A DNA stretch of 64,000 bases from Paracentrotus lividus (GCA_940671915.1 CALNVZ010003435.1:6384726-6448725); one strand, 5' to 3'; counted from the first letter of the stretch, positions 29,601 through 44,600 are shown. Numbers and translations: made by a program. The notes: generated from the sequence alone by a model not told the origin.

Positions 29601-32600
29601 TTTTCTATCTCTGTTCTTTTGAGGATTTATTTATGGTTGTGAACTGTCAGTTCACATATAGCAACAAGTGATAGGATGTGCACCATATAAGTCTTGATTC
29701 TAATTAACGAGAAGATAATCTTATCCGAAACCAAACTGATTTCCAAACCTACAAAATCGTACAAACAGGGTTAATGATATATATGACCCATCCCTCAAAA
29801 TGGCAGGTAAACAATTTGTTGTGCAGAGAATATCATTGATGTATGGAGCTCTTCGTCTAACATGATATTTAAATTGGTTATACTTTAGTAAACTACAAGT
29901 GTTTGATATCATTGAAAAGCTCGGAATCTCTTATTTCAGAAAACACGTAGATCTGGCGACTTATTTGTGGTTTTGAGCTAGCGGGTCAAATCTATTCATT
30001 TAGTTTGACTCTAGGATAATGTCTGGTAGATATGGTTACCTCTGAAGGCTGGTGGGTAGTGTACATGTTTAGGTGGTGGGCTACACAGCCCAATGGTAGC
30101 CACAGCTGCATACATAAAGTCACAAAGACAAGTTCCTCTTCCAAGTTTAGATTGAAAATTAACTCCTCTAAAATCCTTCAATGGTTACACACTTGCTACA
30201 AGGAAATGCTTGATGTATTCGTTCCATCAATGCCTCCCATCAGGTGCAGTAGACCCTGAAAGATTCAACATGGTGTTCCTTTCTGGAGACGAATGCAGAT
30301 ACGCATGTATTATTCCAATCTAGTGTCCAATCTGGCATGAACAGCAGCAACAGACAAATGAAGTTGTTGAAAGACACTCCTTCAAAGGACCTGAGGGCTT
30401 GGCATTGGCTTTACGTCATCAGATACAAATAAGCAATTACTGTCTGTCCATTCAAATAACAAGGTCAGTTCCTCATAACTATGATTGGATCCAACAGATG
30501 GAAAGAGGGATCCACAATAAAGCAAAAAAATATTATTCCTTTAAATTCCACTTTGGCTACAAATCCGGTATTGTTTATGATTAAATTCCATCTAGAAAAC
30601 AATACAACTGCCCAAGTTGACTACCGGACAAGATAAGTTTTATGTCAATCCCTGACAATCACTCCCGATCAAACAGCTTTTATCGTTTTCCATAAGACGA
30701 TGACACAAAAGGTGAATCTTCAGGATTCCGAAGGACACATTACTTGAAGCTTCTGAACAAAATGACAGGAGCTAGTCCATCAGTCTTCATTAACAAAGTT
30801 GGCTACGAATTGATCCTTCAGAAGAAGAAAATGAACAGACAAGAAGAATACTTGACTTAAAAATTCTACTAAAAAAAGCAATGGCTAATGTACTTCCAGT
30901 AGATTAGGCAGTGATAATTATCACCAAACGGCAAGGAAAGATTTTCCAAAATTAAAACCAGGACAGGAAAGGCCGGACTGAAAGTGGGAAAGGCTGTTCC
31001 TTAGCGACACCAGAATCCACGGTCCAGGCAATATCGAGAGCGGTGGCTGTGTATACACACACACACAGGAAAGTCTGACAGCTGTTTGTCTATGAGGAGA
31101 AGGCAATGCCAATGCCAAAGCAAACCAAACCCCGCTCTCTTGCCCGGATGATTCATCGATCCTCGCCCCCTCTCCGCTAGCTCTCGTTCCCTACAATACA
31201 AACTAGCTAGTACAGACCAGCAAACCTATTAGAGCGTCTATTTCAGTCGATTGGCACTAACAACAATCACTAAGTGGAACCAACCCCAGACGGTGCCTAT
31301 AGTTATTTTGCTCAAAATATTCAGGAATGATCTATAATTCAAAAGAAACAGCCAAGTCTCCTGTGGTTATTGGGGGCCTATCAGCACCTTCTAGGAGTTT
31401 CAACGGCGAAGGTAAACTGATACGAATATGGAGGGTATTATCTTGACGTACATACCAGCTTGGTTAATGAGGTTTAATACATGAGTCTAAACCACTCTTT
31501 ATCATTATACATTGTACGTCAAACTAAAAGAAAGTAAACGCCCCTTTGAGTGAACAGTTACACAAAAAAATAATAATAATTCAAATAATTCATTCTACAA
31601 ATTTGGTAAAATCAAGTTCTCTATTGATTATATTCAGCATGATTTTCCATTTAAGAGTTATGTTATTTTAGTACCCAAGAATTTCATAAACATATCAGAG
31701 AAAAATATAAAAAGAAGGAAATAGAATTGTCTAGATATTTTTTTATTTTTTTTTGTAAGCATTTGTAATTGTATTTTCTTTGGGGAATGGTAGACAGTTC
31801 CATTCAGTGAAATGTCATAATAAAGTACTTGCCAAATAGATATGGGGTAATTCAGGGAGGACCTTATTCAAACATGTACCAAGAGGGATTAAAAATAATG
31901 AGCTTAACATCAAGGCAGGGAAGAAAACACACACATAGCCTGAGCCTCATAGAAAGAGAGAGAGAGGAGAGGGGGGGGGGGGGGGTGCAGAGAGGGAGAT
32001 AGAGAAGGGGAAGGAGAGCGGAAGAGGCAGAGGGAGGGGGTACTATATAACATCATAGGGATGTAAGAAGGAAAGAGGCTGCAAGACCTATAATACCATA
32101 GGCCACAGTGTGAATAGTAAGTATATTTTCTCTAACAAAAACAAATATTATTTGTAATTAGGCCAACACGTGTGTTTTTCTTCAAAGTTCTTATAAGGTC
32201 ACTGCTGTAACAGATAATAGACAATCATTATCCTCAGTCGTTTGTGACATAGCTTGCTGTGACGCATGTAGTGGTTTAGGTGAATCAGTTTCCCCCCAAC
32301 TTAAGTTTCCATGGTAAGGCATAATACACATTTTGTATTACCAAAAAGGGGGTATTGGGAAATCAATTAATTAAAGGCATAGAACATACCAGACTTTTAA
32401 AGACTAAAATCCTTGTACATGACATATTTGTTTAACTTTATTCAATTATAGTTCAACCTTACACTTCCACTATACAATTTTAGTTTAACTAAATGCTGTT
32501 TATAATGTCATAACAATAAATGTGATGCATCACATCAAAATGAGAGACAAGTCGCCAAAAGAGAGTTAAAAGATATTGGCAAATTAATCCCTTTTTGTAA

Positions 32601-35600
32601 AACTTTCACTTTATCTGTTTTGCTCTTTTTTTTAGAGCACACATGAAACATTGACAATTCAGAAAATTAAAAAAATACTTTCCCCAAAATTAGACATTTA
32701 TTGATTTTTTTACCGATTTCCTTGACCCTTTGCTGAATTTGCTCTGTGACTTGTCTCTCATTTTGATGTGATGCATCACATTAATGAGTGCTCTTTAATG
32801 AAGTCAGAAACGGCAAATGGGGAAGCTCCCATCATCCTCAAAAAACAACATCAAACAAGTAAAACCCCCTCCCCAAAGAGAGATTTAGGAAATTTGGGGA
32901 GGGGGATTTGGAAAAGAGGTACATACACCACTTCTTATCCCCATTTCCAAATCCAACGTTATGATCTTTAAGGGTTATACATTTATCATTAAAAAGGCTT
33001 ATTAAAGGGGAAGTTCACCCTGGAATTTTATTGATTTTTAAAAATGCAGAAAAATAAAAGAAAAATATTAGTAAAAGTTTGAAGAAAATCCACCAAAAAA
33101 TAGCGGAGTAAAGGGGCTGTCCCACTGGAGGCGATCGTTGTCGCGACAACTGGCGATCTTGCTGTTGTGAGTGTGGTAGCAAGTTGTTGTTGTAGCCTAG
33201 CTTAGATAGAGTCGTATGTAGGTTTATCAATTTGTCCTTTTCATGGTTCTTGATAAAGGAATGGGTCAATTTGATGGAGGCATTTATATGAACATATGTT
33301 TGATGATATATCGACCGCAGAGATGACATAATTAATTTTCTTTTGAAAAAATGACACTTTATGGAATTCACACTACATAACACATAGGAGATCTGCTCGC
33401 ACGTGACGTCACAGAATCAAAACTTTGAATATTCATAACTTCATTATTTGTTGGTCGATTTTCTCCAAACCTTCACTCATATTTTTCTTTTATTTTTCTG
33501 CATTTTATAAAACCAATTTAGACCCAGGGTGAACTTCCCCTTTAACAATTATAAACCCAATAAAATATCATACCAAACTGGAATTCAGGCCCCACATGAC
33601 CCAATTATTATTGCCATTCAATTTCTCTTTTTAACAATTCCATTTTCTTTTTTGCAACAGATCACAAGAGTGTAACTTGAATTGGATTTTGTCAGAGCAG
33701 TGGTAGGGAGCACAGGGGGGGGGGGGGGTTGTGAAAGGTCATACTGGCGATTTTATCTTCTGTGGTTCACTTGAGTCATTTGTAGAAATGAATCATCATC
33801 TCTTCCTCTTCTAAGAGGGAGGAGGAAGGGTGATGGGGGCGTGTTTTTTTTGGGGGGGAGGGAGGGGGGGGGGGCAAGTAGCAAAAAAAAATGATGGGTA
33901 AACGGAACAAGGGATGGTTACATAGTCTCCATCTTTGGGTTGGGATAGTAAATACCACATATCATATCACTGGGGCCTACAGCTCCATCTACAAGCTTGC
34001 TTTCATGTAGGTCTCATCACGTTTCTCCTTATGTGATTTCTGCTCCATGTTGGCCATTTATGCCCTTAATTGTGTTGTTTTGTATGTATTTATTTTGTTC
34101 ATTGAATATGTACACCGATGTAACATGAGAAATGTGAAAATAAATGAAAATGAAAATGAAAATCTAAATCTGTACAAGTTCGTTTTAACAAACTATTTAC
34201 AGACCGATCAGTCCCTGTACCAAGTCTAAGGGAACGAAGGAACTCGGTAGTTCATGGTTAAACAACAATGCTAACTTGTAAACTTCTCTCCTAGCAGAGA
34301 AAGGGAAAGGAGAGTTATATAGCTTTGCAATGGTTAACTATCAATCTATTAAAACTCTTATTTTGAGGGAGGGTATTAGGGGTACAATCTAATTCTTTCA
34401 GCAAATGGTATCCATTTTTATTCTTCTAGAAATAAGGGTTGATGGGGTTGTGTCTTAACTTCAATTTAAAATACTGCCTGCTTCTGAACTAGTATCTCAA
34501 AAGGTAAGATTGATGTTCTCTTCTGTAATACGGCTATGAAATGATTCCTTGCAAAGGGTCTTAAATCCATCCATCTGTTGGATACAGTCTTTGTCTTCTA
34601 AAATCTCATGGGGGGGGGGTATGATCTTCTTTCTGGCAAACAATTTGCTCTCTAATTCCTCCCTCTTGGGGGTGGGGGAGGTTGTTAAGCTGAGCTAGGT
34701 GGCACAAAGTCTTTGGGGGTAGATGATTGAAGACATCAGACATGGGTGCTACCACTTCCTTTGAGCAGACTTGGAACAATAGCTAGAGGCAATAAGGAAC
34801 ACATCCCTTGATCCATTGTACTTCACTTTACCAATCTTATTGTCGATCCTGCAACTACATAAAACTGAATGTTACACTTTCCCTGGAATAATTATAGGCA
34901 GAAACTAGATATCCTAATAAGAAAATCATAATTTCAATGGTATCAAAATTGAAGAATAATCTGATTCTATAATCATTTAAAAATGGATTCAATTTGGCTA
35001 TTCTATATAAGCATTCAATTTCCTAATGTACATTGTTTTATCATTAATTTGTACCCTATTGGTTTACAGAAACAACAACAATCAATAAAATTATTTTGTG
35101 TGACAAAAATGTGAATAATTTGACAGTGATTCTAAATTCTTCTCATGCAAATCTTCAAGAATAAACTTTTGAAATGAACAACTGATATTTATGTCATATA
35201 GCCATATTAACATTATACAATGACATTTTCACAGTAACATGCCCCTAAAAATAGATCTAAATTGCATGAGAACATGATCAAAGGCCTCACGTTGTAATGA
35301 ATACCATCCTGCAGCAATGAAAAGGGGTATTTTTATTGCACTTCTCTCTAAAGAATCATTAAATTGGCAACAAGAGACTAGCTAATGAGCGCATGCCTAC
35401 TGTAGCTGTTTCAAGATGTCATGGACACACAAATGTGACATTTTGAAAAATGAGGAGGTTAATTAATTGGCACAGAAAAGGAGAGGGAGGCAGGGGATTC
35501 ATTCATTTGTTTTCACATGATGCCGAGAGATAGTTTTATTGCAATTTGTAAATATACATTTATCCCTTCTAAACTTACTCATACCCATGAAATAATACTA

Positions 35601-38600
35601 AAAACCTGACTAGATTTGTTCACAATAAAACATTATTCATAATATTTTTTCAATTGTTGGATTTTTTCTTGTGTTTTTTTTAATGTCATTATTACAGACG
35701 CTTCCTCTAATAATAGTGAATAAAAAAAATCAACAATTTTGTTTAAAGGTAGTATCAGCCTTTTGTAGGAAAAAATATTACATTTCTAGTTTTTGAGAGG
35801 ATATAGAAGTATATCAATGACTATATCTTCTCACAACATGATTAAGCTCAAATGTGTATGTTTGTCATTATATTGCGATTATCAAAATTCATTCCTATTT
35901 TTTCGAACCTCGAAAAATATACCGTACAGTGCGAACCGCTGACCGTTAGCGCAGAGAATAATGCACGCTGATGCGCCGTGTGTATATTGCTGTGTGCGGT
36001 CTGTGCCGCACGCGCTGTAATATCAACGATGTTGATGGAGAGCTTGTCAAGATTGGTAGTCAGATTTTCGTTTCGTATTACTGATCTAGGCAACCTATGA
36101 CAGTAAGATTGAATAGACAGTACAGGTCGATCATATTCTACAGTTATGCCAAGTTGCATTAGTTTTCGCAATTTGTGAAAAAGGCTGATACTACCTTTAA
36201 GAATCTGCCTTTTTTTTTTCTGAAGTGCCCTTCTTAATTATTTTGATACTTTGGAGAAATATTTGCCATCATCTGCATAATACAACAAAAGATGAACTAC
36301 TATCTAAAATGTTGATTGGTACATTTAAATATATGTTTAAAGAGAGAGAGAGAGAGAGAGGTCTGGGAGGAGATAATTGCTTGGAAAACGGAAGGTTTAC
36401 ATTCCCTTGATGACTTAATTGGTAGAAGCAGAGGAAATGAGCAACATATATCATTGCCAGATCCAAAATCAGAGAATACAAACAGTGTGTGCCTGTTGAA
36501 CATAATCCCATGTTGAAAACAAACACATCTGGTTTTGATCACTGATAGTTTGCCCTCATCAGTCCTCATGCAGTGTGAATTAGAAGAAGTTATGTCCACA
36601 TACAATATGTAAGAAGACCACATTCGCTCATTATAGGAATTCAATACAACTATTGTTCAAAGATCACTATTTGTTGCTTACATTGGTAATACCAAGTTTT
36701 AGATATTTCCCTTTAAAATATTATTGTCCATGAGATATCATATCTAGATATAAAGTCGGTGCTTCCCATTTTATTTGCAAGGACATTTCCCATACACTGA
36801 AAGCCATATACCTCCTCTCTACTGTAATGTTGTGTAAAACGAAATACAAACCAAGTACAGACAGGAAATACAGATTTTAAAGTCTCTCACTTTATACACA
36901 GAAATTTGATGTTGATACTAGGTGCGTCAATACTCTAGGGGGAGATGTGACAAAATGGTTAGGAAAAGTTTGCCTAATAATTTGGAAAGAAACATTAGTG
37001 AAGGCAAGTTGGTAGTTGGTCCTAATAATGTTTGAAGATCACAGGAAATGGGCATTAGAAGGAGAAAGAGAGAGAGAAGGGGGAGAAACAGGGGTGCAAG
37101 TGAGGGGGAAAAGAGGGGGTAAAGAGAAAAAAAAAGTTGCCACAGAAAAGAGGGCAAAGAGAGGGCTGATAGGGAGAGAGTTAGAAAGAGATAGTTAAAG
37201 AGAGAGGAGAGGAAATGAAACTTGTGAAAAAAGAAAGACGACATAACAGAGTAAACGAGTGAAAAACAAAGGGAGACCAGAGAGAAATATGAATGGAGGT
37301 GATAGAGAAAAAAATGGATGTGGACATCAAGAAAGAAGGAGGAGGAGGGAGAGAGAAAAGGAGAGAGAAAAAGAGGAAGAGTAAAAGAGTGAGAGAAAAG
37401 GGGAATGAATTGAAGTGATAGACATGGAGAACAAAAGGAGAGGAAGAGAGAAGAGAAAACGGGAGAGAGAGGGAGGGAGAGAGAGAGCGCGAGAGAGAGG
37501 TGGGGGGGGGGGGTAAGGAAATGAGGTGTCACTCCACACCCCCCCCCCCCCTTCATCAGTAGCCAGGTTCTTTAATCATGAGAGCACAGCAACGTGACAG
37601 TAATTAGCTTTGTTTTCATCACCTTAATCAACTCAGATCAACTCAGTCAGGCAAGATAGGGAAATATTACTTTGAAAAGAAAAATCAATGTGAAGAACAA
37701 TAGTAGTTTGAAATGATGCTATAACTATTCTATAACTAAGCCTTTTATGGCTTGATCTTTTTATGACTAAAGAAATATTATAAGGATTATAAAAGCTTAA
37801 AATCATCTCATTATTAAAACAACAAAAATGATTTGTAAAAAAAAAATGTATGTGCTTGTATTTTTTGTTCCCATTATTTATTTCCCCTCTTTAAGTAATG
37901 GTCTTTCAGCCACAATAGAAGAAATGAGTACACAAATATTTGGTTGTTTTTAAGGACTTTTTGCAATCCAAATACTTGATTTACTAAAAGGTGGTAGTAC
38001 AAATCAATTCATTCTGATCAAGTGAAGCACATTTCCAAGGTATAATATTTGGTCATGTAAACATTTGCTCTCCAAAAGAAATTCTTTCTTCTTGCTACTA
38101 AAGAAGATATGATGTCATACTCCATAATTTGTGCAAATTTTCACTATTGAGAAATTTGCAGGACTTAAGGTGAAGGCAACTTTCAACTGATCTTGATAAA
38201 AGACAAGTTTGGGCTAGAATCTAGTTAGGAAAACAGCATTTTCTGCACAATCTACATTCCTATTCCTCGATAATCATCCCCTCTGACTAGGCACAAATAG
38301 TAAATCTAATTTGTTTTTCTCTTCCCGTCTCTAGTTGAAGTTGCGTATGTCTAACTCATCAGATGTCCCATTACTAGACAAAGAGGGAGCCATATAAAAA
38401 ATAAGTTCATGCAAAATTGATTCTTATCTTTTAAAGTGAAATGGTATGATACAATGTCTAATTGTGACTGATATGAAATAGATAGAAATGAGCCAGTTAT
38501 CAGGTATCTACAAACCTTCTTGTTCTTTAGATATTTGCAAAAACAACAAACCTTTTACTTCTTTCCATCAATGAACATATCCAGAAAAATATTATCTTGT

Positions 38601-41600
38601 GGCAGATAGATTAGCTACATACCCCAGCACTTCAATAGATAAATATTATAGATGGGGAACTACATGTAAGTTTATCCTGCAAAATGCTTGAGAAAAAAAA
38701 ACAAAATAACTAAAATCAGACAAACAACATTATTGATTTACTTCTGGATTTGAATCCCTGCACATGCAGTGCCAGCATCTTTTAGCATGACAAGAATCTA
38801 CATATGCCACATGCAACCCAGGGGAATAAATAGATAACTCAACATAACAAGGTGGTTCGCGAACCACGAGTCTCGCCTGATTTCGGTATCAATAAAACAC
38901 GCAATATTACCTTTTGACCCCAAGATGGCCTTTGATGCAACCTTTGTAGGTATCATATATGTGACAATACCTAATTAACATTTATTTGAAGTTTAAACAA
39001 AATTTATGTAAAAATAAATAAATCAGGACATGTTTTAAAAAAAGTCAACCTTTAAGTTGACCTTTTGATCCCTGTATGACCTTTGATCTCAGCATCCTCA
39101 TCAACACACATGTGGTATTACCCAAGAATCATTTGTACCAATTGTGAACACAATTGATGGAGAAATAAAGAAATGAGAGCAAGTTAAACAAAAACTTTAA
39201 CATTTTTGTAACAGATGGCCTCATATTATTTGACCTTTTGACCCCTAGATGACCTATGACCCCATCATCCTTATCAACACATATTTGGTATTACCTAAGT
39301 ATCATTTGTACCAAGTGTGAACACAAATGATGCAGAAATAAAGAAATGAGAGCAAGTTACACAAAAAACTAATAACGTAACACACCAACAGACAAACTGA
39401 CCAACAGGAAAAGTGATCACTAGGTCTCTGCCAAACTTCGTTCAGGGAGACAAAAAGTGAATCAAAATGTACAGATTTATACCACAACACAGCACTATGT
39501 CTTTTGGTAAGACATGCTTCTACAATTGACACACTCAACCCATGTGAAATAAACAGTTACAGACAGGAAGAAATTCATTGAATTTAAATACACCATTTCA
39601 GAGCAGTGCACTATGAGGCTGTAACAGGTAATGATTTCAAAAGCACTCCAGAAGCCAGAAATATATTACATCACTATGTGACATGCACTATATGACAGTA
39701 ATATATTAATACTATTATTGTCAGTTGAGGAAAGATTTAGTACACTACATTAGTACATCTAAAGCAGGGAGGGCAATATGGAATATGGTAGGAAAGAAGA
39801 TACTTTACAACAAGAGAAAATGTCATGCAATAGTATTCGATGGTTGGCAACTGCCTAGCTGAGCGTAGAGAAATTCTTTTAGAAGCTTCCAATACCTGAA
39901 ACTAAAAGGAGATACATGCAGTACAGAAATATAAACGATCATGCAATCGTAATGTTATATTTTGGGAGATAAGCTCGAACATAGTTTCAAAAAGAAAATG
40001 TTAATGCAGCTCTTTAAAGCTATTATGTATTGTTATTGTCAATTTGAGGGCACATTTTAACATTTATTAGCTATCTGAAATAAATTGGCATCAAATATTT
40101 CAGGAAAGGTAAACACACATTTTCATTCTTCATCATTGCATTTTAATATTTATTTTACTTCACAAACTTCAATATAAAGTGACTTGATATCTAACATAGA
40201 TCACATTTACAATTACTAAATATCATGAGAATTTCATAAACAAATGTGCAATACCAGATCCTTCAAAACTTATTTTTTGATTTTGGTTACAATTTTTCCC
40301 TGTCAGTAAAAGCTGTAACACATTGTTTTGATAAATTATGTATCATAGGTAATGTTCTTGAAACATTTTAACCATTTATATTCTTACATATAAATGCTCG
40401 ATTTCAAATACTGTATTTGCTGTTATTTTCGTGCAAAAAATTAATTAATTTTTCGGCCTCAAAGAATGTTCACAGGTTCTTGAATTCACGCTGCATTTTA
40501 GTAAGCACGCAATTGAATGCACCAAATACATACATAAAAAAGCATGCTCATAATATTCGTGCGTGTTTAAATTCGTGCCTTCGCATGAAATCCGCAAAAA
40601 ATAATGTACCTCGAATATTTCCACAATTACAGTAAACAATGAAATCAATTGCTCTGAATATGTTTGTGTCTGATAGCAGATGTGTTTCTCGGTAAGAATT
40701 TAGCAAATAGATGTGATCTAATAAAGATATTGAATCATAACGTGCAAATCTGCATGCATGATACAATTATTTGTCTATTGATAGCTTATGGGAAATGAAT
40801 TAGGTATTAAATGGTTAAGTTAGCACTCCTCAAGCTCTCAAAAAAACTTTTTCAAAATAATATACATATTCTTCTTTCCTTTACCAAGTACGTTTTGGCG
40901 ATCTGATATCAATGCCCATAGATATTATGCATCTGCAAAAGATTTGACTGATATATCCAAACCATAGTCTGACAAAATGTTAACCAAATATATCATTAGG
41001 TAAACTAGTTGAGGTGAGGGTTGAAGCAATGCATTTTGTCGGGGGGGGGGGGTACTGGGGATTTGTATGGGTCTTAGATGCATGCAAGGCCAGGGCCCCA
41101 TTGCATAAAGACTTACTATTATAGCAACTTTGTGATCAATGGTATCTTTCATGAAATACTGCATTTTGATTGGCTGTTGAGCAATATTACCATGGTAGTT
41201 ACCATTGATGGATAAGTTAATAGTAACTCTTTATGAAACAGGGCCTTTATTTCAGTTTGGGAATGCAAATATGTACGGAAGTGCATGTTGCATTATTAGA
41301 GCTAGGAAGGTCATAACTCACATACATGGAGTTGATACCCTTCAGCTATTGAGGAGTTGTGATGCGTTTATATGGGAAGAGGATAGGATATTCTAAACTA
41401 GATGGAATTGCATTGGCGGAACCAGCATTTGGCAATTGGGGTTTCAGAAGAAAAAGTTTTCTTGGATATCAAGGATCAAGTATATATCTGTAAAATATGT
41501 ATTGCTCTACAAATAAGGGGTTTAACCCCTTGTGCCCTGCATGGATCCGCCACTTAGAAACATGCTTGTATTCTATTGGTGCATATAGGTGACATGCAGG

Positions 41601-44600
41601 TGACTTACCTAACTGTGGGGGAGGGGGAGGAGGAAGGGGAGGCAGAGAGTCTTCTAAGATTAGAGGAATGTGTCCATTGTTAGGTGCATTTTGATTGGGC
41701 GCTGGAGCAGTCGGCTTGTTCCCATTGGCGTCTGCATCCAACTGCTCCAGGAAAGCTGCATTGCTATTGGCTACGGTCGCCTCCACCCCATTCTCCAGCT
41801 TACTTTCGGGCACCGTCTCCAGTCCCCCGGTGATGTCGCCCCCGCCGTTCATCATCATGCTGTTTCGTGGGAAGATATCCGAAAGGCCGTTCTTGATGGA
41901 TGACAGCGTGATCTTCTCCATGCCGCTGTTGCTCTGCTTTGTGTCTTCTGAGCTCCCCTTGATCGGGTCACTATCCTTGCAGCTAACAACGGACGACGTC
42001 TTCAGACCGTTGTTCTCAAACTGCGCCCAGCTGTTACGGTAGATGATGGAGAGTCTTACAGAGTCTGTGGTGGTGTTTTTGGTAGAAGCAGATTCATCCA
42101 TACTGCTCTGGTCACTGATACCGTTCTCTATCATAGAGTTGGCAGGACGGTCTCCGTTGGATGAGGCATCTGTCTCAAGTGATGCAGAGTTCCCGCTAGA
42201 ACTGTCAGGCCTGCAGACAAACACAGTAACAAATTATTTGTGAATCAAGTTACTTTTTTAAAGTGAAAACCCCAAAATCTTGCAAGAGGCTGGTAATGCT
42301 TATGCACAGATTTATTTATATTCTTGCTTTGCTTTGGAAAGGAGAATGAATAAAACTGGTACAGATAAAGTGATGGAATACTAGCACAGAATTGTGTACT
42401 GTTGAACTGAAATAATATTAACGACGAATAAAATTCTGGAGATGGAATAAAGTATTGTTGAAATTCTACTTTTCATGAGAAAGACAATTAATAAAAACAA
42501 GAAAAAAAAAACAGGGATAAAATACTAGTATGAGGTAAGGTAGAATCACCTTGTATCATCGTTGGATGGCTTGTAATCTGTGATGAAGCTTTCAAGATGT
42601 TTGATGATTTGCTGTAACCTCTGAGCCGTCTTCTTGGCTTCACTACTCTTACCGTCCATGCCACCCATCACAGAGTTCAGTGTCTCCAGCTCCTGTTGAT
42701 GATAAAAATACAAAGATCATAATAAGTTAAAAGACTAGGGTAAAATATTTTGTGATGAAGCTTTCAAGATGTTTGATGATTTGCTGTAACCTCTGAGTCG
42801 TCTTCTTGGCTTCACTACTCTTACGGTCCATGCCACCCATCAGAGTTCAGGGTCTCCAGTTCCTATTGATGATAATGGTTTACAATAAGATTAGATAAGA
42901 TATTGGTATGGACCAGGGTCGAAATATTGTGTGATGAAGCTTTCAAGAAGTTTGATGATTTGCTGTAACCTCTGAGACATCTTCTTGGCTTTGCAGTTCT
43001 TACCATCCTTACCACCCATTAAAGACTAATAGTGATTCAATTTCCTGTTCATTGTTATAATAACAGTAATGGTAATAAATTGAATGTGAACAATAGAATA
43101 GGACTTAGATGGAAAAGATCCTTGTTGTTCAAAAATAATACCAATAATACCCATTTAACTCAAGCTACAGCACCGGCTCAAGAATTTGATCGAGAGGAAG
43201 AAATGGGGGATCACTTCATCCTACCCTTCGACGAAAGGAACCCATTGATGATAAATAATTTGATTTCTTCATAGGTACATGTACACGTAGAATATTTCCA
43301 GCTACAAAGACTGATAAAGAGCTCTTTATTATTCTTATCCAGGTCAACATATTTAACTTTTTTTAATTTTCTGCATTTTACATCCTCTAAACTCCTCTAG
43401 GAAGCATTCAACAACAAACTATATATCGTTACAGACAAATTAACAAAATGAAATGATATCCACATAAGTATGTTTATTGATTCAAGTCATTTCATACTTG
43501 ATGTTCTGAATGTTTCAACAACATTTTGTATGCTCTATGATGCTTTTAAATTGTAGTGCCCCGGAATATCACTTTGAATTTGACTATTTTGTTTCATTAC
43601 ATTGTTGTTTCATTAATGGGCCGACAATATAAAAATGCTTGCTTACATTTCTTGTTACAGTCTGGCCAAGACCATTGAGTGAAATGATGTCTTTTGAACT
43701 AAAAATTTGTCTTTATTTACAAGTTTAGGTTTCAAAGTGAAACATATTTAAAAACTTTGTTGGAATATTTCTAAATAAAACAGGGTAGCAAATCAAAGAT
43801 AGACCTTCCTGAAATCTCAGGAGTCAAATAAGTGCAAGATTCAACAAAAAGATAGAAAGAAATCATATCCTTTTATGAAAATCAAAATTCTAGTCTCCCA
43901 ACTTTCATATCGAATATACCAAAGCACATTCCAAATATGTACATGCATTGTGGCACAAGAAAAAGTGCTACATTATAATTTTCTCAAATTCTATCTCATT
44001 TTTTTCCTTCCCAACTTTCCATTTTGAACTTATTGTGTCACTCAAAGAGGAGTGTTAGATACAAAAGCCCAATTTTCTCTCACATTTTCTCATAAAAAGA
44101 ATTAACAAATCATTAGAGGAAGGGGTAAACGTCTCCTCCATGTTTCTCTGTCACCTAGACATACATTTTGATTGATAATATCCTCCACCTGTCTCAGTCT
44201 TACTCAGTAGGCGCTGCTGCACTAGCTCGAGCTAAAAAATAGCGCGCTAATTGGTGGATCGGGAAAAAAGCCTGAAAAAAGAAACCGGTCCTGCACTAGC
44301 TCAAGCTATTTTAAAATTTCACTTTAACGACCACACCCGACCTTGAACAAACAAGCCCGATGTATATTGCGCAACTGGTAACTACCGCTAGCTTCTACAC
44401 GCACAGGTGCACGATTTCGAAATTAGCTCGAGCTAGTGCAGCACCGCGCAAAATAGCGCACTATTTCGTGCTAAAACCGCAAAACAGCTCGAGTTTTTTC
44501 AAAAAAACCTAGGATGACCCAGGTTTGAATTTCCTCCAAATTAGCGCGCTATTTGACTACAAAGTCGGATCTGCTCTGATCGAGCTATTTCATCTGATCA

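Larger units (their letters stand above)
28531..41608 (-). other. Intron 8 of the formin gene, 13.1 kb
   Basis: The largest intron, lying inside the FH1 coding region. Apart from the mobile elements, simple repeats and GC-richer block listed, the sequence is AT-rich and I found no further exon. Its size and position leave room for internal promoters or cassette exons that I cannot see. Confidence 0.6.

Noticed and set aside
33015-33383. 122-codon minus-strand frame
   Set aside because: Spans the arm of a TTAA-flanked element; no transposase resemblance.
36927-37556. 209-codon minus-strand frame
   Set aside because: Translation of a polypyrimidine tract, only Ser, Leu, Phe and Pro.
41670-42042. 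Plus-strand frames of 77 and 115 codons
   Set aside because: Antisense shadows of formin exon 8.
15590-43030. CRISPR array
   Set aside because: The direct repeats are long, few and without regular spacers, and the genome is eukaryotic; they are tandem duplications.
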